A stretch of DNA of 64,000 nucleotides, taken from NCBI GenBank assembly GCA_007570785.1, contig ML661885.1, positions 13,672,915-13,736,914 of the forward strand. The letters run 5' to 3'. The notes beneath the pieces were generated by a model. It was given only the letters and a program-made list of their open reading frames with translations, did no database searches and had not been told where the DNA came from. The stretch comes from Antilocapra americana (Eukaryota; Chordata; Mammalia; Artiodactyla; Antilocapridae). The translations under genes and the position numbers were made by a program. Each line of letters starts with the position of its first letter. Position 1 is the first letter of the stretch. Positions 1 to 14,923 of this stretch are shown piece by piece.

Positions 1-639
1 TAATTAATATTTAAGCATCTTCATGCACAAAACAGTAATCACTTGATAAATGTTTAAGTGAATGACCAGGTTGATGAACAAACTTGGATTCATGACATTC
101 AGTTATCTCTTTAGGCTATATTATACTTTCCTTATTTGACATTTTTCTTCAATCAAATCTCTGAACCTTGTTCTATATCCCTTCTGCTTAGAACATTTTT
201 CTCTAAAGTTCACCCCATACAGCTCTGTCGATTCCTGTTAATCCTTTGTGGCAGTGTCAATGCCACCTCATCTTTCTGAACCCTTACTCTGAGCTTACAT
301 GATTTTAAACACGTTGAGAACACACACGGATATCTTCATCTTGTTTACTATCACCCATAAAAAGCTTTATAAAATTCCCTTTTCCTTAACTCTAATATAA
401 AGTTTTACATTTTCTCCTGGATTTTGGGAAAGCTTTTGTCAATTTCCTTAAGGCCTTGATCAGTTATGGGATATGACTTCTGTTTACAACCATTTGAATA
501 GGTATGTGATTGAAAGCAGAGTGAATCTTTCATTTTTAGCATTTAGAATGCAAGTAATTTCCCCTATATTTTGAAGAAAGCAAAGATGATAATTTCTACT
601 TTGCAAAGTATTATTTCACCACATTTCTACATGTTCATA
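1..639. other. EYA1 intronic or flanking DNA, no recognised element
   Basis: AT-rich single-copy-looking sequence. I see no exon with splice sites and no repeat I recognise. It probably lies in the intron downstream of EYA1 exon C, since the gene runs on the minus strand. Confidence 0.5.
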
Positions 640-1127
640 TTCAATTCAGTTCAGTTGCTCAGTCGTGTCCAACTCTGTGACCCTATGAACCGTAGCACAT
701 CAGGCTTCCCTGTCCATCACCAACTTCTGGAGTCCACCCAAACCCATGTCCATTGTGTCAGCAATGCCATCTAACCATCTCATCTTCTGTCGCCCCCTTC
801 TCCTCCTGTCCTCAGTCTTTCCCAGCATCAGGGTCTTTTCAAATGAGCCAGCTCTCCGCATCAGGTGGACAAAGTATTGGAGTTTCAGCTTCAACGTCAG
901 TCCCTCCAATGAACACCCAGGACTGATCTCCTTTAGGATGGACTGGTTGGATCTCCTTGCAGTCCAAGAGACTCTCAAGAGTCTTCTACACCACAGTTCA
1001 AAAGCATCAATTCTTCGGCACTCAGCTTTCTTTATAGTCCAACACTTACATCCATACATGACCACTGGAAAAACCATAGCCTTGACTAGACAGACCTTTG
1101 TTGGCAAAGTAATGTCTCTGCTTTTTA
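640..1127 (-). mobile_element. BovB (RTE LINE) 3' end fragment
   Basis: The + strand reads the reverse complement of the BovB 3' end. It starts with the (TTCAG)n tail and continues through the part complementary to GACACGACTGAG, GATGCTGGGAAAG and GAATTGATGCTTTTGAAC. It ends near 1127, in the segment reading 'aagtaatgtctctgctttt'. Open frames on both strands here are repeat-derived and not genes. The copy is 5' truncated and in the same orientation as EYA1. Confidence 0.9.
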
Positions 1128-1884
1128 TTACATATGTGCTAAATACTACATTTCAACTATTAATGTTCCAAGCTACTTATTTTTTGTTTAGTAGAAACAT
1201 TTTTTACCTGCAAATCCAGGAGTACTACATGAATGTGTGTTTAAAACAACAATTTCCACCAATTAAAAGGAATGGTATCTTGGACCTAAGAAGTCCCTTT
1301 AACTTTTTGACAAAACACAATACCAGAAGATACTTCTTAGCTGATTGTTTTTCCAAGAGGCAAACAAAATCACCAGATAATGTTGATCAGAAAACAGCAT
1401 CCTCTCTGCCTGCCCTGGTCTTCTACTTGCCTTCCAAAGGAGTAGCACACAGTTAGTAGCGAGAAGAATCTGGGATTTAAAAGCCTTTCCTTAGAATGCT
1501 GTTAGCACACTGGACTGGTTGAGCCCAGATAGAGGCTCTATTGTAACTGCCCTGAAATGGGAGAAGACTCCAGGGACCACAACTTAAGCACATTTGGGGG
1601 AAGTTGAAGTTACAGGCTTTCTCTTGCACTCGTCAATTAAAAAAAAAAAAAGACTTTTTTTTTTTCTCTACTAAGAAAACTTCCTATGAAGGTAAGTGAG
1701 TAAAATCTCCCAGACTGAAGATTACTGCACACCTGTCAAAATGAAGAAGCTAAACAAAAAGTCTGTCATAGGTGCCACCAACAGGTCAATTTCTCAGGAT
1801 TTCGAAATGAACTGACAGCCCTCAGCCAATTATGTGAAAGCCGAAGTGGCGTGTCTGTCGGCAAGAAGGAAAGGCGCTGTTAGA
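1128..1884. other. Intron DNA with adjacent A and T runs
   Basis: No gene or repeat family is recognised. An A run followed by a T run lies at about 1638-1667, and could form a weak hairpin or be the joined tails of two degraded retroelements. Confidence 0.4.
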
Positions 1885-2045
1885 TGCTGAGGCCCGCCAG
1901 GTGCCAGGCACTGACTGGGCGCCACATATTCTTTCCTAAGCGTACTGCACCTCTGAACCACCTCTGATGCTCACCAGGGTTGAAGGGGGAAGGTCACGGA
2001 TTCGTTGTTCAGGTGAGGCCTGAACTTGGGCCTGAATTTCAAAGA
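1885..2045 (-). mobile_element. MIR-like ancient SINE remnant
   Basis: The segment contains a 'gtgccaggcactg' stretch followed by 'aaggtcacggattcg' and 'cctgaacttgggcctgaat'. These match the order of MIR motifs in the reverse orientation. The copy is degraded, so the call rests on short matches. Confidence 0.4.
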
Positions 2046-2154
2046 AGTGTTCATCGTTTCCTCAGACCATGCTGCCTCCTATTTGCTTCATCCATAGAAT
2101 GAAGCCAGTATTTTATTTTATTCTATTCTATTTTTTAGGAAATAAAGCCAGTAT

Positions 2155-2270
2155 TTTGAATAACAATAAATGGAATATAACCTTTAAAAGTATGAATCAG
2201 TATGTTATACACCTGAAACTACATATTACTATACGTCAACTATACCACAATAAAAAATAATAAAAAAGAG
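2155..2270 (+). mobile_element. L1 3' end fragment
   Basis: 'acacctgaaact' and 'cgtcaactataccacaataaaaaa' are typical of artiodactyl L1 3' ends just before the poly(A). Only about 115 bp remain, so this is a severely 5'-truncated copy. Confidence 0.55.
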
Positions 2271-2479
2271 ACTTTGGGAAAACTAGGAAGGTAGCTTCAC
2301 AGGCAGGTCAATGGCCAGTTTGTTAGAACAGCCACTTTTGTTTTACATATGTTTTCAATGCACGTTGAGATTCTGTGTTGCCAAACAGAAATCTCACAAA
2401 GAGATCCCTGCTCTAAAATATTTCTTTTTTACTCAATACGTTTTTGGAAATCAGTTCATGAGTGATGACTTCAAGCTCA

Positions 2480-3476
2480 CTCCTCTCTGTTGAGCTTCAG
2501 ACCTGCATTTACTACACTTGCTGTTGTCTGAGATCCAGAACACACTTCAAATTCAACAACTCAAAAAAACTGCACTTAACATCTTCCTTTTAGAGCCAGC
2601 TCACTGTCCTGGGTTTTCCATCTCTACCTTACTGTTCAAGCCTGAACTAAGATTCTGGTTTCCCAGCCCAGTATATCAAATCTACTCCCACATTCTCTCC
2701 AGACTATTAAGAGCTTCTCCATCTGCCCCCATACTCTGTTCCCACAAACAAGCCCTGGTGATTTCTCCTCTAGATTATTGGTACCCCTTACTTCATGACA
2801 CAGTTCATCTCTATAGCAAAGATAAACATTCACTCATGATTACCCTGGGCATTCATATGACATGGCACTTCCTTAGCACAGTTTACAAAGCCTCTCATGA
2901 TCTGGCTCCTCTCTGTCCTCTTATCTCCCAACTGCTCAGCATGTACTCTGTGCCTTGTGTGTGTTCGCTGCTCAGTCATGTGCGACTCTTGGCAACCCCA
3001 TGGACTGTAGCCCACCACGCACCTCTGTCCATGGAATTCTTCAGGCAAGAAGACTAGAGAGGGTTGCCATTTCCTTCTCCAGAGGATCTTCCCAACCCAG
3101 GGACTGAACCCAGAGCTCCTGAATTCCAATCCAGGCAGGATACTTTACCATCTGAGCCTACACTTTAGATCTACTCAAACTGTTCTAAATGCTGTGTTCT
3201 CTCCCACCAAAGGTTTCATACATCATGTGGAAGTCATATTCCCTGCCTTCTTAGTCTCGTAACTCCTCCCCCAGGCTGGGATGGTGATCTTGGTTTTGGA
3301 CACTGCTGATATCATTACATGTTTCCATCACTGTGGAGATTCACTGTGATGTAACTGTTCTCTTACTTTTCTATCTCCACCTCCCATCCCGACTCCTTGA
3401 GGGCAGTGAATATATTTCACCTCTTCTCCTCAATGCCTAGCTCAGTGTCCAGGATTGAGTAAGCATGAGAAAAATT
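2480..3476 (+). mobile_element. L2 LINE remnant, interrupted by a Bov-tA
   Basis: The pyrimidine-rich sequence keeps the order of the L2 3' half: 'catgatctggctcctctctg' near 2898, later 'ttgagggcagtgaatatattt', and an ending 'gctcagtgtccagg' near 3440. The Bov-tA at 2956-3157 splits it. The element is an ancient mammalian fossil without coding capacity. Confidence 0.6.
2956..3157 (-). mobile_element. Bov-tA SINE
   Basis: Read on the minus strand, a tRNA-Glu-like head (B-box-like GGTTCAGTCCC region and 'tcagatggtaaag') is followed by the BovB-derived body ending in CATGACTGAGCAGC. It is inserted into the L2 remnant. It is not a functional tRNA gene. Confidence 0.85.
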
Positions 3477-3502
3477 TATAGCACTTTTTCTCTGTCACAT
3501 GT

Positions 3503-3679
3503 GGATGTGTGTCAGTTGCTCAGTTGTCTCCAAGTAGCCTGCCAGGCTCCTCTGTCCATGGGATTCTGCAGGCAAGAATACTGGAGTGGGTTGCCATTCC
3601 CTTCTCCAGGGGCTCTTCCCACCCAGGGATCTCCTGCATTGCAGGCAGATTCTTTACCATCTGAGCCACCAGGGAAGCT
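3503..3679 (-). mobile_element. Bov-tA SINE, internally shortened
   Basis: The end complementary to the SINE head is clear ('accatctgagccaccagggaag'). The 'gactctttgtgaccccatgg' part is missing between about 3525 and 3540, so this copy carries an internal deletion. Confidence 0.8.
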
Positions 3680-4092
3680 GCAATGTAGATAGACAGAGGC
3701 AGCTAAAATAATATTTTTGTCTACTCAACAATAGGAATTTACAAGTACATCCATCTGTCCATCATCTAACAATCAAGCAATCTATTTACCCACGTACCTC
3801 CAAACTTTTTCAAAACAGATTTTTGGTTGCTTGAGCAACTACTAATAGTAGAGTACAAAATATAAACAAAGTTAACAAATGATACATTAGAGAAAACATG
3901 TTCTGTTAATGGAATCTGCTATATGACAATGGCATGTGACAGGATCAACATGCCACTATTTCCTTTAGGTTGATGCAGAGAAATTATCAGGTTATGGGAC
4001 ATGGCTAGAGAGGTTTGTGCAATGATACTGAGGTAGGAAATCCCTTTTCCCATCTTAGCTTTACTATTACCTAATCAAGATGTGAAGCGCCA

Positions 4093-4301
4093 ATTCATTG
4101 AAAAAGACTCTGATGCTGGGAAAGATTGAGGGCAGGAGGAGAAGAGGGCAACAGAGGACAAGATGGTTGGATGGCATTATCGACTCAAGGGACGTGAGTC
4201 TGAGCAAACGCTGGGAGATAGTGAAGGACAGGGAAGCCTGGCGTGCTGCAGTGCATGGGGTCGCAGAGTCAGACACGACGAGTGACTGAACCACCTCCTC
4301 C
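4093..4301 (+). mobile_element. BovB 3' end fragment
   Basis: The terminal 200 bp of BovB are readable from 'aattcattgaaaaagac' through 'gatggttggatggcatt' to 'cagacacgacgagtgactga'. The tail is a (CCTCCACCACCA)-like run instead of the usual ACTGA repeat. It lies antisense to EYA1. Confidence 0.88.
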
Positions 4302-5050
4302 ACCACCACAACCAAGTGGCTTTGGGCAAAAATCACTTCATTTCAATTGCCTACATGTGTACCCTGGAGGTAAGGAGACTGAGTTTTCAGTGCTGATGGA
4401 GGTGGTCAAGGTCAGTGCTCCGTACTGATGTGAGAAGAGCTTCCCTTTAGCAGCTTCTCCCTCCTACGTCACTCTGCACATGGCAAGGCTCTGCTCTATG
4501 ACACAGACACCATTAGGAAGGTCCAAAAGTCAGCCTTCAAAACATGAGGCCAGAAGAGAACAAGAAAAGGCAATCAGCACAATCCAAGAAACATACTTCT
4601 TTTGGTCAAGAAGCCAGCATCCTTGTTTTCTATGAAGGGACAGCCCAGGGTGAGGGGAGCCAGACACGAGAGCTATTTAACTGCCCCAGAGAAACCTTCC
4701 CTCTTGGAACTGGGGGTGGGGGGACAATGTAAAGGAGGAGAGAACACAAGGAGTGCACTGTGACATGCCAGGAACCGTCTGCATCTGCATACTGAACGTC
4801 AGTAGGATTTCTGTTGTATTTCCAGTGTTATTTCTGCTGGAATTCTACATGGGAATTTTGGCAGCAAACCACTTATTATTTCAAATTTTTCATTTCCTAA
4901 CTATTCCCTAAGTCACCCCCTCTTCTTCCTCCATGGCCCTACTCTCCAGTTTTTGCATCAAAGATACTCAGGAAAGAATAGCAGATTGGACTTCCCTAGG
5001 GGCTCCCGTGTGTCGGAGCTAGTTCTGTGCACCTAACAGGGGTGTGAGGG
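4302..5050. other. Intron DNA, no recognised element
   Basis: No exon, RNA gene or clear repeat is seen. A G run near 4710-4721 is the only low-complexity feature. Open frames here have no recognisable family. Confidence 0.4.
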
Positions 5051-5177
5051 GGCCTTCCCTCACGGTCCAGTGGTTACGACTCTGCACTTCCACTCCACTG
5101 CAGGGCGCATGTGTTCGATCGGTGGATGGGGAACTGAGACACCACATATTACATGGTCTGGGCAAGAAAAAAAAATT
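5051..5177 (+). mobile_element. CHR-type SINE, short
   Basis: The segment begins 'ggccttccctcacggtccag' and continues with a tRNA-like 'gtggttacgactctgc' and 'gtgttcgatcggtgg', then an A-rich tail at 5165-5174. This is the pattern of the CHR family of cetartiodactyl tRNA-derived SINEs. Confidence 0.65.
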
Positions 5178-5323
5178 TAAATAGGTATTTATGTACCGAA
5201 TCTTCATACTGACCCTCGGATACTATCATCATCCAACTTTAAAGACAAGAAATTGAGGCACAAAAGGTTCCTCAAAAATGAACAAATACTTGAGTTCAAC
5301 CTCCAGTACCCTAGAATCCTAAG

Positions 5324-5540
5324 ATGTGCTGTGCTATGCTTAGTCGCTCAGTCATGTCCAACTCTTCGCGGACCCATGGACTGCAACCCGCCAGGCTCCT
5401 CTGTCCGTGGGCTTCTGCAGACAAGAATACTGCAGTGGGTTGCCATGCCCTTCTTCAGGGGATCTTCCTGCCCCAAGGATCGAACCCAGGTGTCCTGCAT
5501 TGCAGGAGGTTCTTTACCATCTGAGCCATCAGTGAAGCCC
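5324..5540 (-). mobile_element. Bov-tA SINE
   Basis: A near-complete copy in reverse orientation, from 'cttagtcgctcagtcatgtc' to 'accatctgagccatcagtga'. The tRNA B-box-like 'gatcgaacccagg' is visible near 5479. Confidence 0.9.
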
Positions 5541-5705
5541 AGACTTGTAAGATAACACATGACATAAATGTAGGGCTTTGAGTCAAGTTGGAATAGTTGA
5601 TTGTAATTATTCAACAATTTTCTAATTATAAGGAATAATACCTACAGAAAATAAAAATATAAAGAGAATTTATAGTTTAGTTCATGGTAGTGTTATGTAC
5701 ACTGG

Positions 5706-5913
5706 TGGTAGCTTAGTTGCTAAGTTGTGTCTGACTCTTGTGAGCTCATGGACTGTAGCCTGTCAGGTTCCTCTGTACATGGACTTCTCCAGCCGAGAAT
5801 ACTGGAGTGGGTTGCCATTTCCTTCTCCAGGGGATCTTCCCGATCCAGGGATCAAACCCAGGTCTTCTGCATTGCAGGCAGATTCTTTACTGACTGAGCC
5901 ATCAGGGAAGCCC
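5706..5913 (-). mobile_element. Bov-tA SINE
   Basis: A near-complete reverse copy, from 'tagcttagttgctaagttgt' to 'tgactgagccatcagggaag'. It lies about 165 bp from another Bov-tA in the same orientation. Confidence 0.9.
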
Positions 5914-6420
5914 ACAATCCAGAGATAAAGCCTTTATTGTAAAAATTATTTATTTTTGGGAACATCTTTAATGTGAAAAATCTTTTATCTTCTTTTGGAT
6001 GTATATACATTAAAAGAAAACTTAAACTGGAACTACACTGAATATCATTTTATATCATACCCCTTGCACCTCCATTGTGTTTTGCTACATTTTGAAAATA
6101 TGACTTACAAAAAGAATAATATGAAAATTTAATCTCTTGGACAATTTCAATTATTTTTAGGATTTGTGATTAGACATTTACTTTAAAAAAGTTAATGTCT
6201 GCAAATTATTAAAAGTAGTGCTCATTGTAGACTGTTACTTTCAAAATTTTGGAAAAAAATTCAAAAGACATAGGAGAGAGAGCCTTCTATCTACCAAGTC
6301 TGGTGCTTAAGCTTCCAGTGGACGAGTCACGGTCCCTGCCATCAAGGGACTGATGGGGGAGGATAGAAAGGGATAGACAGAAAATCATGAGATATGAGGG
6401 TGGTATTTTCACAATGAGAA
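5914..6420. other. Intron DNA, no recognised element
   Basis: AT-rich in the first 330 bp. The stretch at 6290-6420 ('gtcacggtccctgccatcaagggactgatggg') faintly resembles an L2 3' end in reverse, but too little remains to call it. Confidence 0.35.
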
Positions 6421-8035
6421 CAGCCTCCTCTTTCAGCATCTGTACCTGGCGACTCTTCTTTCCTTCTTACTGAAGTCCAGCTCTGTCACTGGTGTTTTGA
6501 ATCCTATCCTCTTGCTACCCAAGGACTTGCCTCTTTCTGCTGCTTCCTATCCTTTCCACATCATTTATCATTTCTATTGGATCATTTCCACCGACACGCA
6601 AACGTTCTAAAATATCTTCTGTTTTAAACTAACCTCCCCACACCATGATCCTCTCTACGTTCAGCCCAACTCTTTGCATCCTGTCATTGTGGAAACTCCA
6701 ATCCATCTTTCCTGTTTTCAATTCCTCAACTCTCATTTCATTTTCAACCCTCTTCCATTGGGCTTACATGTTTTGCTTAATGAAATGGTGCTTATCACAA
6801 TCATTACCAACCAACATTCTGGGCAGATCCAACAGTCACTTGACACAGTAGTGAACACACCTCATTCCTGAAATACTATTCTCTAGGTCTTTGTGATGCC
6901 TCATACTTTTCCATCTACCTCACTGTACACTCCTTACCACTTTCTCTTGCAAGTTCTTCTTCCTTGGTCCTACTTCTAATTGTCTGAGTGTCTAATGCCC
7001 AATCCTACACCCTCTTACTCTTTCCCCTTTGAGATGATATATCATCTTATGCCTTTATGACTCCCACAACTACACCCTCACATTTGCTTCTCTCCTCTGA
7101 GATCCAAATCTAAATGTACATAACCTCTTGATCTGGATGTTGAATAGGTATTTCAAACTTAATCTGCTCATTTCAGAAGAGTTGAGGACAGCTCTTTCCC
7201 TAATCTTATTACTCCAAACCCACCCTTTCCTTATCTCAGGTAAGGTGACCATCCATCTAGACACTCAGGTCAACATCTAGTGGCCATCCTTACCTCTACT
7301 TTCTCTCTCCTCCCACATCTTGTCTATTAGAAGATTCTGCTAGGGCTTTCCCCAAATTATATGTCATTCTTCCAACTTTTCATCATGTCCGAAACTGCTA
7401 CAAAGCAACTGTCTCTTAACTGGTCTCATTGATTCTAGTTCCTTATATGATAAGCAGACCAGTCATTTAGAAGTGTAAACACTAGTCTATCACATTCATG
7501 CTAAAAACTCTCCAATAGATTCCCATTGCAATTAGAAATGAATCCAACTTTCTTTACTACATCTACAAAGCCCTTTATGATCCAGATCCTGTAACTTTCC
7601 CCCATTCACTGCTCCAACCACATGGATGACCTTGTTTATTTCTTGAATTAGCAAATGTATTCCCACCTCAGGGCCTTTGCACAGGTCATTTCCCTTCCAG
7701 AATGCCTTCCTGCTGTTCCAGGTGTTTCTTCCCACCTTCCTGGTTTCTTTACAAATGTCCTTCTCTTCAAAGACACCTCTTCCCAAACATCTTAGCTAAA
7801 GATATCCCAGTCTGCAACATCCCTTATCCAATTACTCTTCTGATTTTCTTCCTACACTTATCTCTACCTAGATCTATTCCATTTACAATAAAAGTGTTTA
7901 TTTTCTACTTGCCCACCAGAGTGCAAACTCCACGAGGACAGTAACCTTCATTTAATCATTGCTGCATCCTCAGCATCTACAACTGTGCTTGACACTTAAC
8001 AATTAATAAACATATATTGGCTAGTAAATGAAGTG
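6421..8035 (+). mobile_element. Long L2 LINE remnant
   Basis: About 1.6 kb keep the L2 order. ORF2-derived pyrimidine-rich sequence spans 6590-7320. 'ctccaatagattcccattgc' is near 7511 and 'cctcagggcctttgcacagg' near 7666. The typical 3' end 'aactccacgaggacagtaac' is followed by 'aataaacatatattgg'. The frame is heavily decayed. It is one of the longest L2 copies in the window. Confidence 0.75.
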
Positions 8036-8176
8036 TCTCAGTTTTGGAGCTTCACAGAGAAACAGCATTTATAACCTCCAAAAAAACATCCAGACTGGCA
8101 ACATTTTAATGTATTTAACTCTGGTTATTTTATAATAAGTCATAAGTGCTAAAATCATAATCATACAGTATAGTAT

Positions 8177-8252
8177 GCTGCTGCTCAGTTGCTCAGTTGT
8201 GTCCAACTCTTTGTGACCCCATGGACTACAGCTCACTAGGCTCCTCTGTCCA
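8177..8252 (-). mobile_element. Truncated Bov-A SINE piece
   Basis: Only about 75 bp of the BovB-derived SINE body remain ('gctcagttgtgtccaactct' to 'gctcctctgtcc'). The tRNA-derived part is absent. Confidence 0.75.
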
Positions 8253-8269
8253 ATTCCATACTTCTAGAA

Positions 8270-9560
8270 AAATAAACTTAATTTTTTAAAAAATATTAGG
8301 TTTACAGCAAAATTGACCAGAAAAATGACAGTCTCCATATACTCCTTGCTCCCACACACACATACTGTTGACATCTCACACCAGAATGGTACATTTGTTA
8401 CAATCAATGAGCCTGTATTGACACATCTTCACCACCAGAAGTCCACAGTTTACATTAATGTTCACTTTTGGTGTAGTACATTCTATGGGTTTATACCCAC
8501 CACTGCAGAATCATACTGAATAGTTTCACTGACCTAAAAATCTTCTGTGCTCCACCTAATTCATCTCTCTTTACTCTTACTCCCTGGCAACTAGCTGATT
8601 CATAGTTTTGCCTTTGCCAGAATGTCAAATAGTTGGACTCATTCAGTATGTAGCCTTTCCAGATAATTTGCCATACATTTTAAAATCAAGGCTACACTGT
8701 ATTGTACAGTCTATTTTTAAAACTTGGAACTGACCATGAATATTTTCCCCATATTTAATAAGCAGTTTTAAAACAATTTTCAGTGAGGATGTATCATTAA
8801 TCACCATTCATCTATTTTAGAATTTTTAAAGTATTACTATATTTTATTAGTAAAAAAAAAAAAAAAACCAACACTATGTGAGAGATACAGCATGGGGTTG
8901 AGTGGATTTCTAGAAAGCATTGAACCTGAGTTAGAATCTGCCACTCAGTAGCTGTGTAGTCTTAGGTAAGTTTTGTTTTAGCCACTCTAGGCTTCTCTTG
9001 GATATTCTATCAAAAGGAGATAATACCAGTGCTCCTATCATAGAAATATAAGGGTATTAAGTGAAATAATGTATGTAAATCACATAGAACAAGTGTTCAA
9101 TAAATGGTTATTATTCTATCAATTCTCTGACTATAACTGTTTTCTTAGAAGTTAAAAGTGAAACTGAGTAAAAGGATCAGTACATTGAGGTTCTGACATA
9201 TTATTATCAAGCCACCTTTCTGAAAACTGTACGAATTTATATCCTTATCAGTAATATAAGTATTCATCTCACTGCACTCTAGACCATATTATTGATTTTA
9301 AATCTTTGCTAATTTTGTGGGCAAGAGGCTGAACACTCACTCTGACATTTTTGATTATTAAAGGTGAAATCCAACATTTTTCTTTTCTTTACATATATAG
9401 AAAATTCAAACGCTTTTCTCTTGTGAATTATCTGTCTACGTCCTTTGCTAGTTTCTTTAGGTTTTCCTTAGTGCACTGCAATAATACTTTTTATTGGTTA
9501 AAAATAATTTTATCTTTTAATATTATCTATGGTTTTCAAAAATAGTGTTTGTTTTCTTCC
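8270..9560 (-). mobile_element. Old L1 LINE, 3' region, split by a MIR
   Basis: Reverse-orientation L1 3' sequence includes 'ggtttacagcaaaattga', 'tggtacatttgttacaat' and 'agttttgcctttgccagaat'. After the MIR, 'cttgtgaattatctgtctac' with 'cctttgctagtttcttta' represents L1 ORF2 3'-end sequence. Divergence suggests a mammal-wide L1M subfamily. Limits are approximate. Confidence 0.6.
8883..9118 (+). mobile_element. MIR SINE, nearly full length
   Basis: The whole MIR order is present: 'acagcatggggttgagtgga', then 'tagctgtgtagtcttagg', 'ggagataataccagtgctcc', and the end 'caagtgttcaataaatgg'. It sits between two pieces of reverse L1 sequence. Confidence 0.75.
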
Positions 9561-10189
9561 CTGACTACAAAAGAAATAAGCATATGTTATAGACAATTTG
9601 AAATACACATAACAGTGTAAGTAAGAAAACAATTAAACCTCAAACTGCAGATAAAAATAATGTTAAAATTCTCTAGAACATCTTTCAATCTATTTTTTGT
9701 TCCTCCATTAATTCTAAGTGAATTATACTACTCTATTAAAAAAAATCAACTTCTAAATTAGCTTACAGCTCTTCCACTTTTAGAAGCACAAACATTAGGA
9801 CAGAACACTTCACTTGAGATCAAAAGTAATTAGCATTGGCATTCCTTCCTTTGAAAGAAGATTCTTTTCCTAGCTAGAAATCAATTTCCTAACAAGATAT
9901 CAAAATAATTAACACACGATAACCTAAATTTTAAAGTTATCCTAGTTTATCCTAGTTATTCTAATTTAACCTAAGTTTAAATTATAATGAAACCAAGGGG
10001 CAAGTTAATTTCTTTTCTTTATAAGAAAATTTATTGCAGCTTACTTCCTTTCAAGTGTGGCATTACTTACTTAAGGCATTACTTACATGGTGCTCTTCCT
10101 TGGTCTTTGAGTTATCAAACCCAGGTCTATTGAAATCAGAACCTTAGTCCCAGGCCTTTTCTTAATAAAAAATTATGAAAACGAGGAGC
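9561..10189. other. Intron DNA, no recognised element
   Basis: AT-rich. Short local near-repeats of 'ttatcctagtt' occur at 9938-9960 and 'cattacttac' twice near 10061-10086. No exon is seen. Confidence 0.4.
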
Positions 10190-11061
10190 TATAAGAGTAA
10201 ATGCTTTGACAATCAGACCTGGGACAGGAGTCCACATGTCAAAGGTCACTCATCAAAGGCCCAAGAAAGGACTGTGATATTTACATTGTAGAGCTCAACG
10301 CCAAAGAGTCCTCTGGCCCGACCCAACATACGAGCAGTGTGAGGGAGAAAGCTGCAGCGCGGCTCCACCCCTGACTAGGAGAACATGGTGAGCACAACCC
10401 CGAAGACAAGGGGGGGGGGGTCCTTCTGAAATGGAGCAGGACCCTGTGGGCCTCGCCCCCCATGTCCTCTGCCTGCCTTTTTGCCTCTGGAAAAACTAGC
10501 TAAATAAAAAGTTCAAGAAGTGAGAAGGCACAAAAATGAGGGAAAATAGTCAAAGGAGACCAAATAATAATAATGTACTCACTAAGCATAGTCAAGGACC
10601 GTTAGTTCCTTCTCAAGCGCTATAGATATCCTGTGAGCTGTCTTACAGAGACTGAAACTCCCACCTGGTGGAAGAAGTTAACTGTCTGATGACCAGACTG
10701 TAGCCATGACATGAGCTGCCACACTTCTGAGAACCAGCCTTCAAGAAATGGCAACTAACTGACCCTGGAACTGAAGGTTAACTATATCTAAAACAATCGA
10801 GATGAAGTGCATCAGTCAACCGAGGACCAGTTTCAAGATGCCTGTCAAAAGTGACTGTGCTGTTTCTACATGTAGCCCCCTCCCTCAGCCTATAAACGTT
10901 CTTGCCCCCCCGATTGTCAGTGGAGAGAAGTCGGCGTGTGGACACGCGTCCACCCTTCCCTCAGTTGTCAGCATCGAAAATAAAGCAAACTTTCCTTTTG
11001 ACCAACCTGGCCTCTTTACTGGCTTCTGAGCAGCGAGCAGCCAGACCCCACTTTCTGTTAC
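10190..11061 (+). mobile_element. Endogenous retrovirus LTR (solo or partial)
   Basis: GC-richer than its surroundings. It has a TATAAA box near 10890, an AATAAA polyadenylation signal near 10978 and a terminal CA at about 11061 ('ttctgttaca'). The part from about 10637 matches the fragment at 59776-60169. No gag, pol or env frame adjoins it. I could not find a convincing target duplication, so the left limit is uncertain and 10190-10636 may be U3 or internal sequence. The viral family is not assigned. Confidence 0.6.
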
Positions 11062-14823
<3,762 letters not shown>

Positions 14824-14923
14824 CTAGGGTGGGCAAGAATCCCTTAGAAGAAATGGAATAGCCCTTACAATCTACAAAAGAGTCTGAAATGCATTTATTG
14901 GGTGCAATCTCAAAAACGACTGA

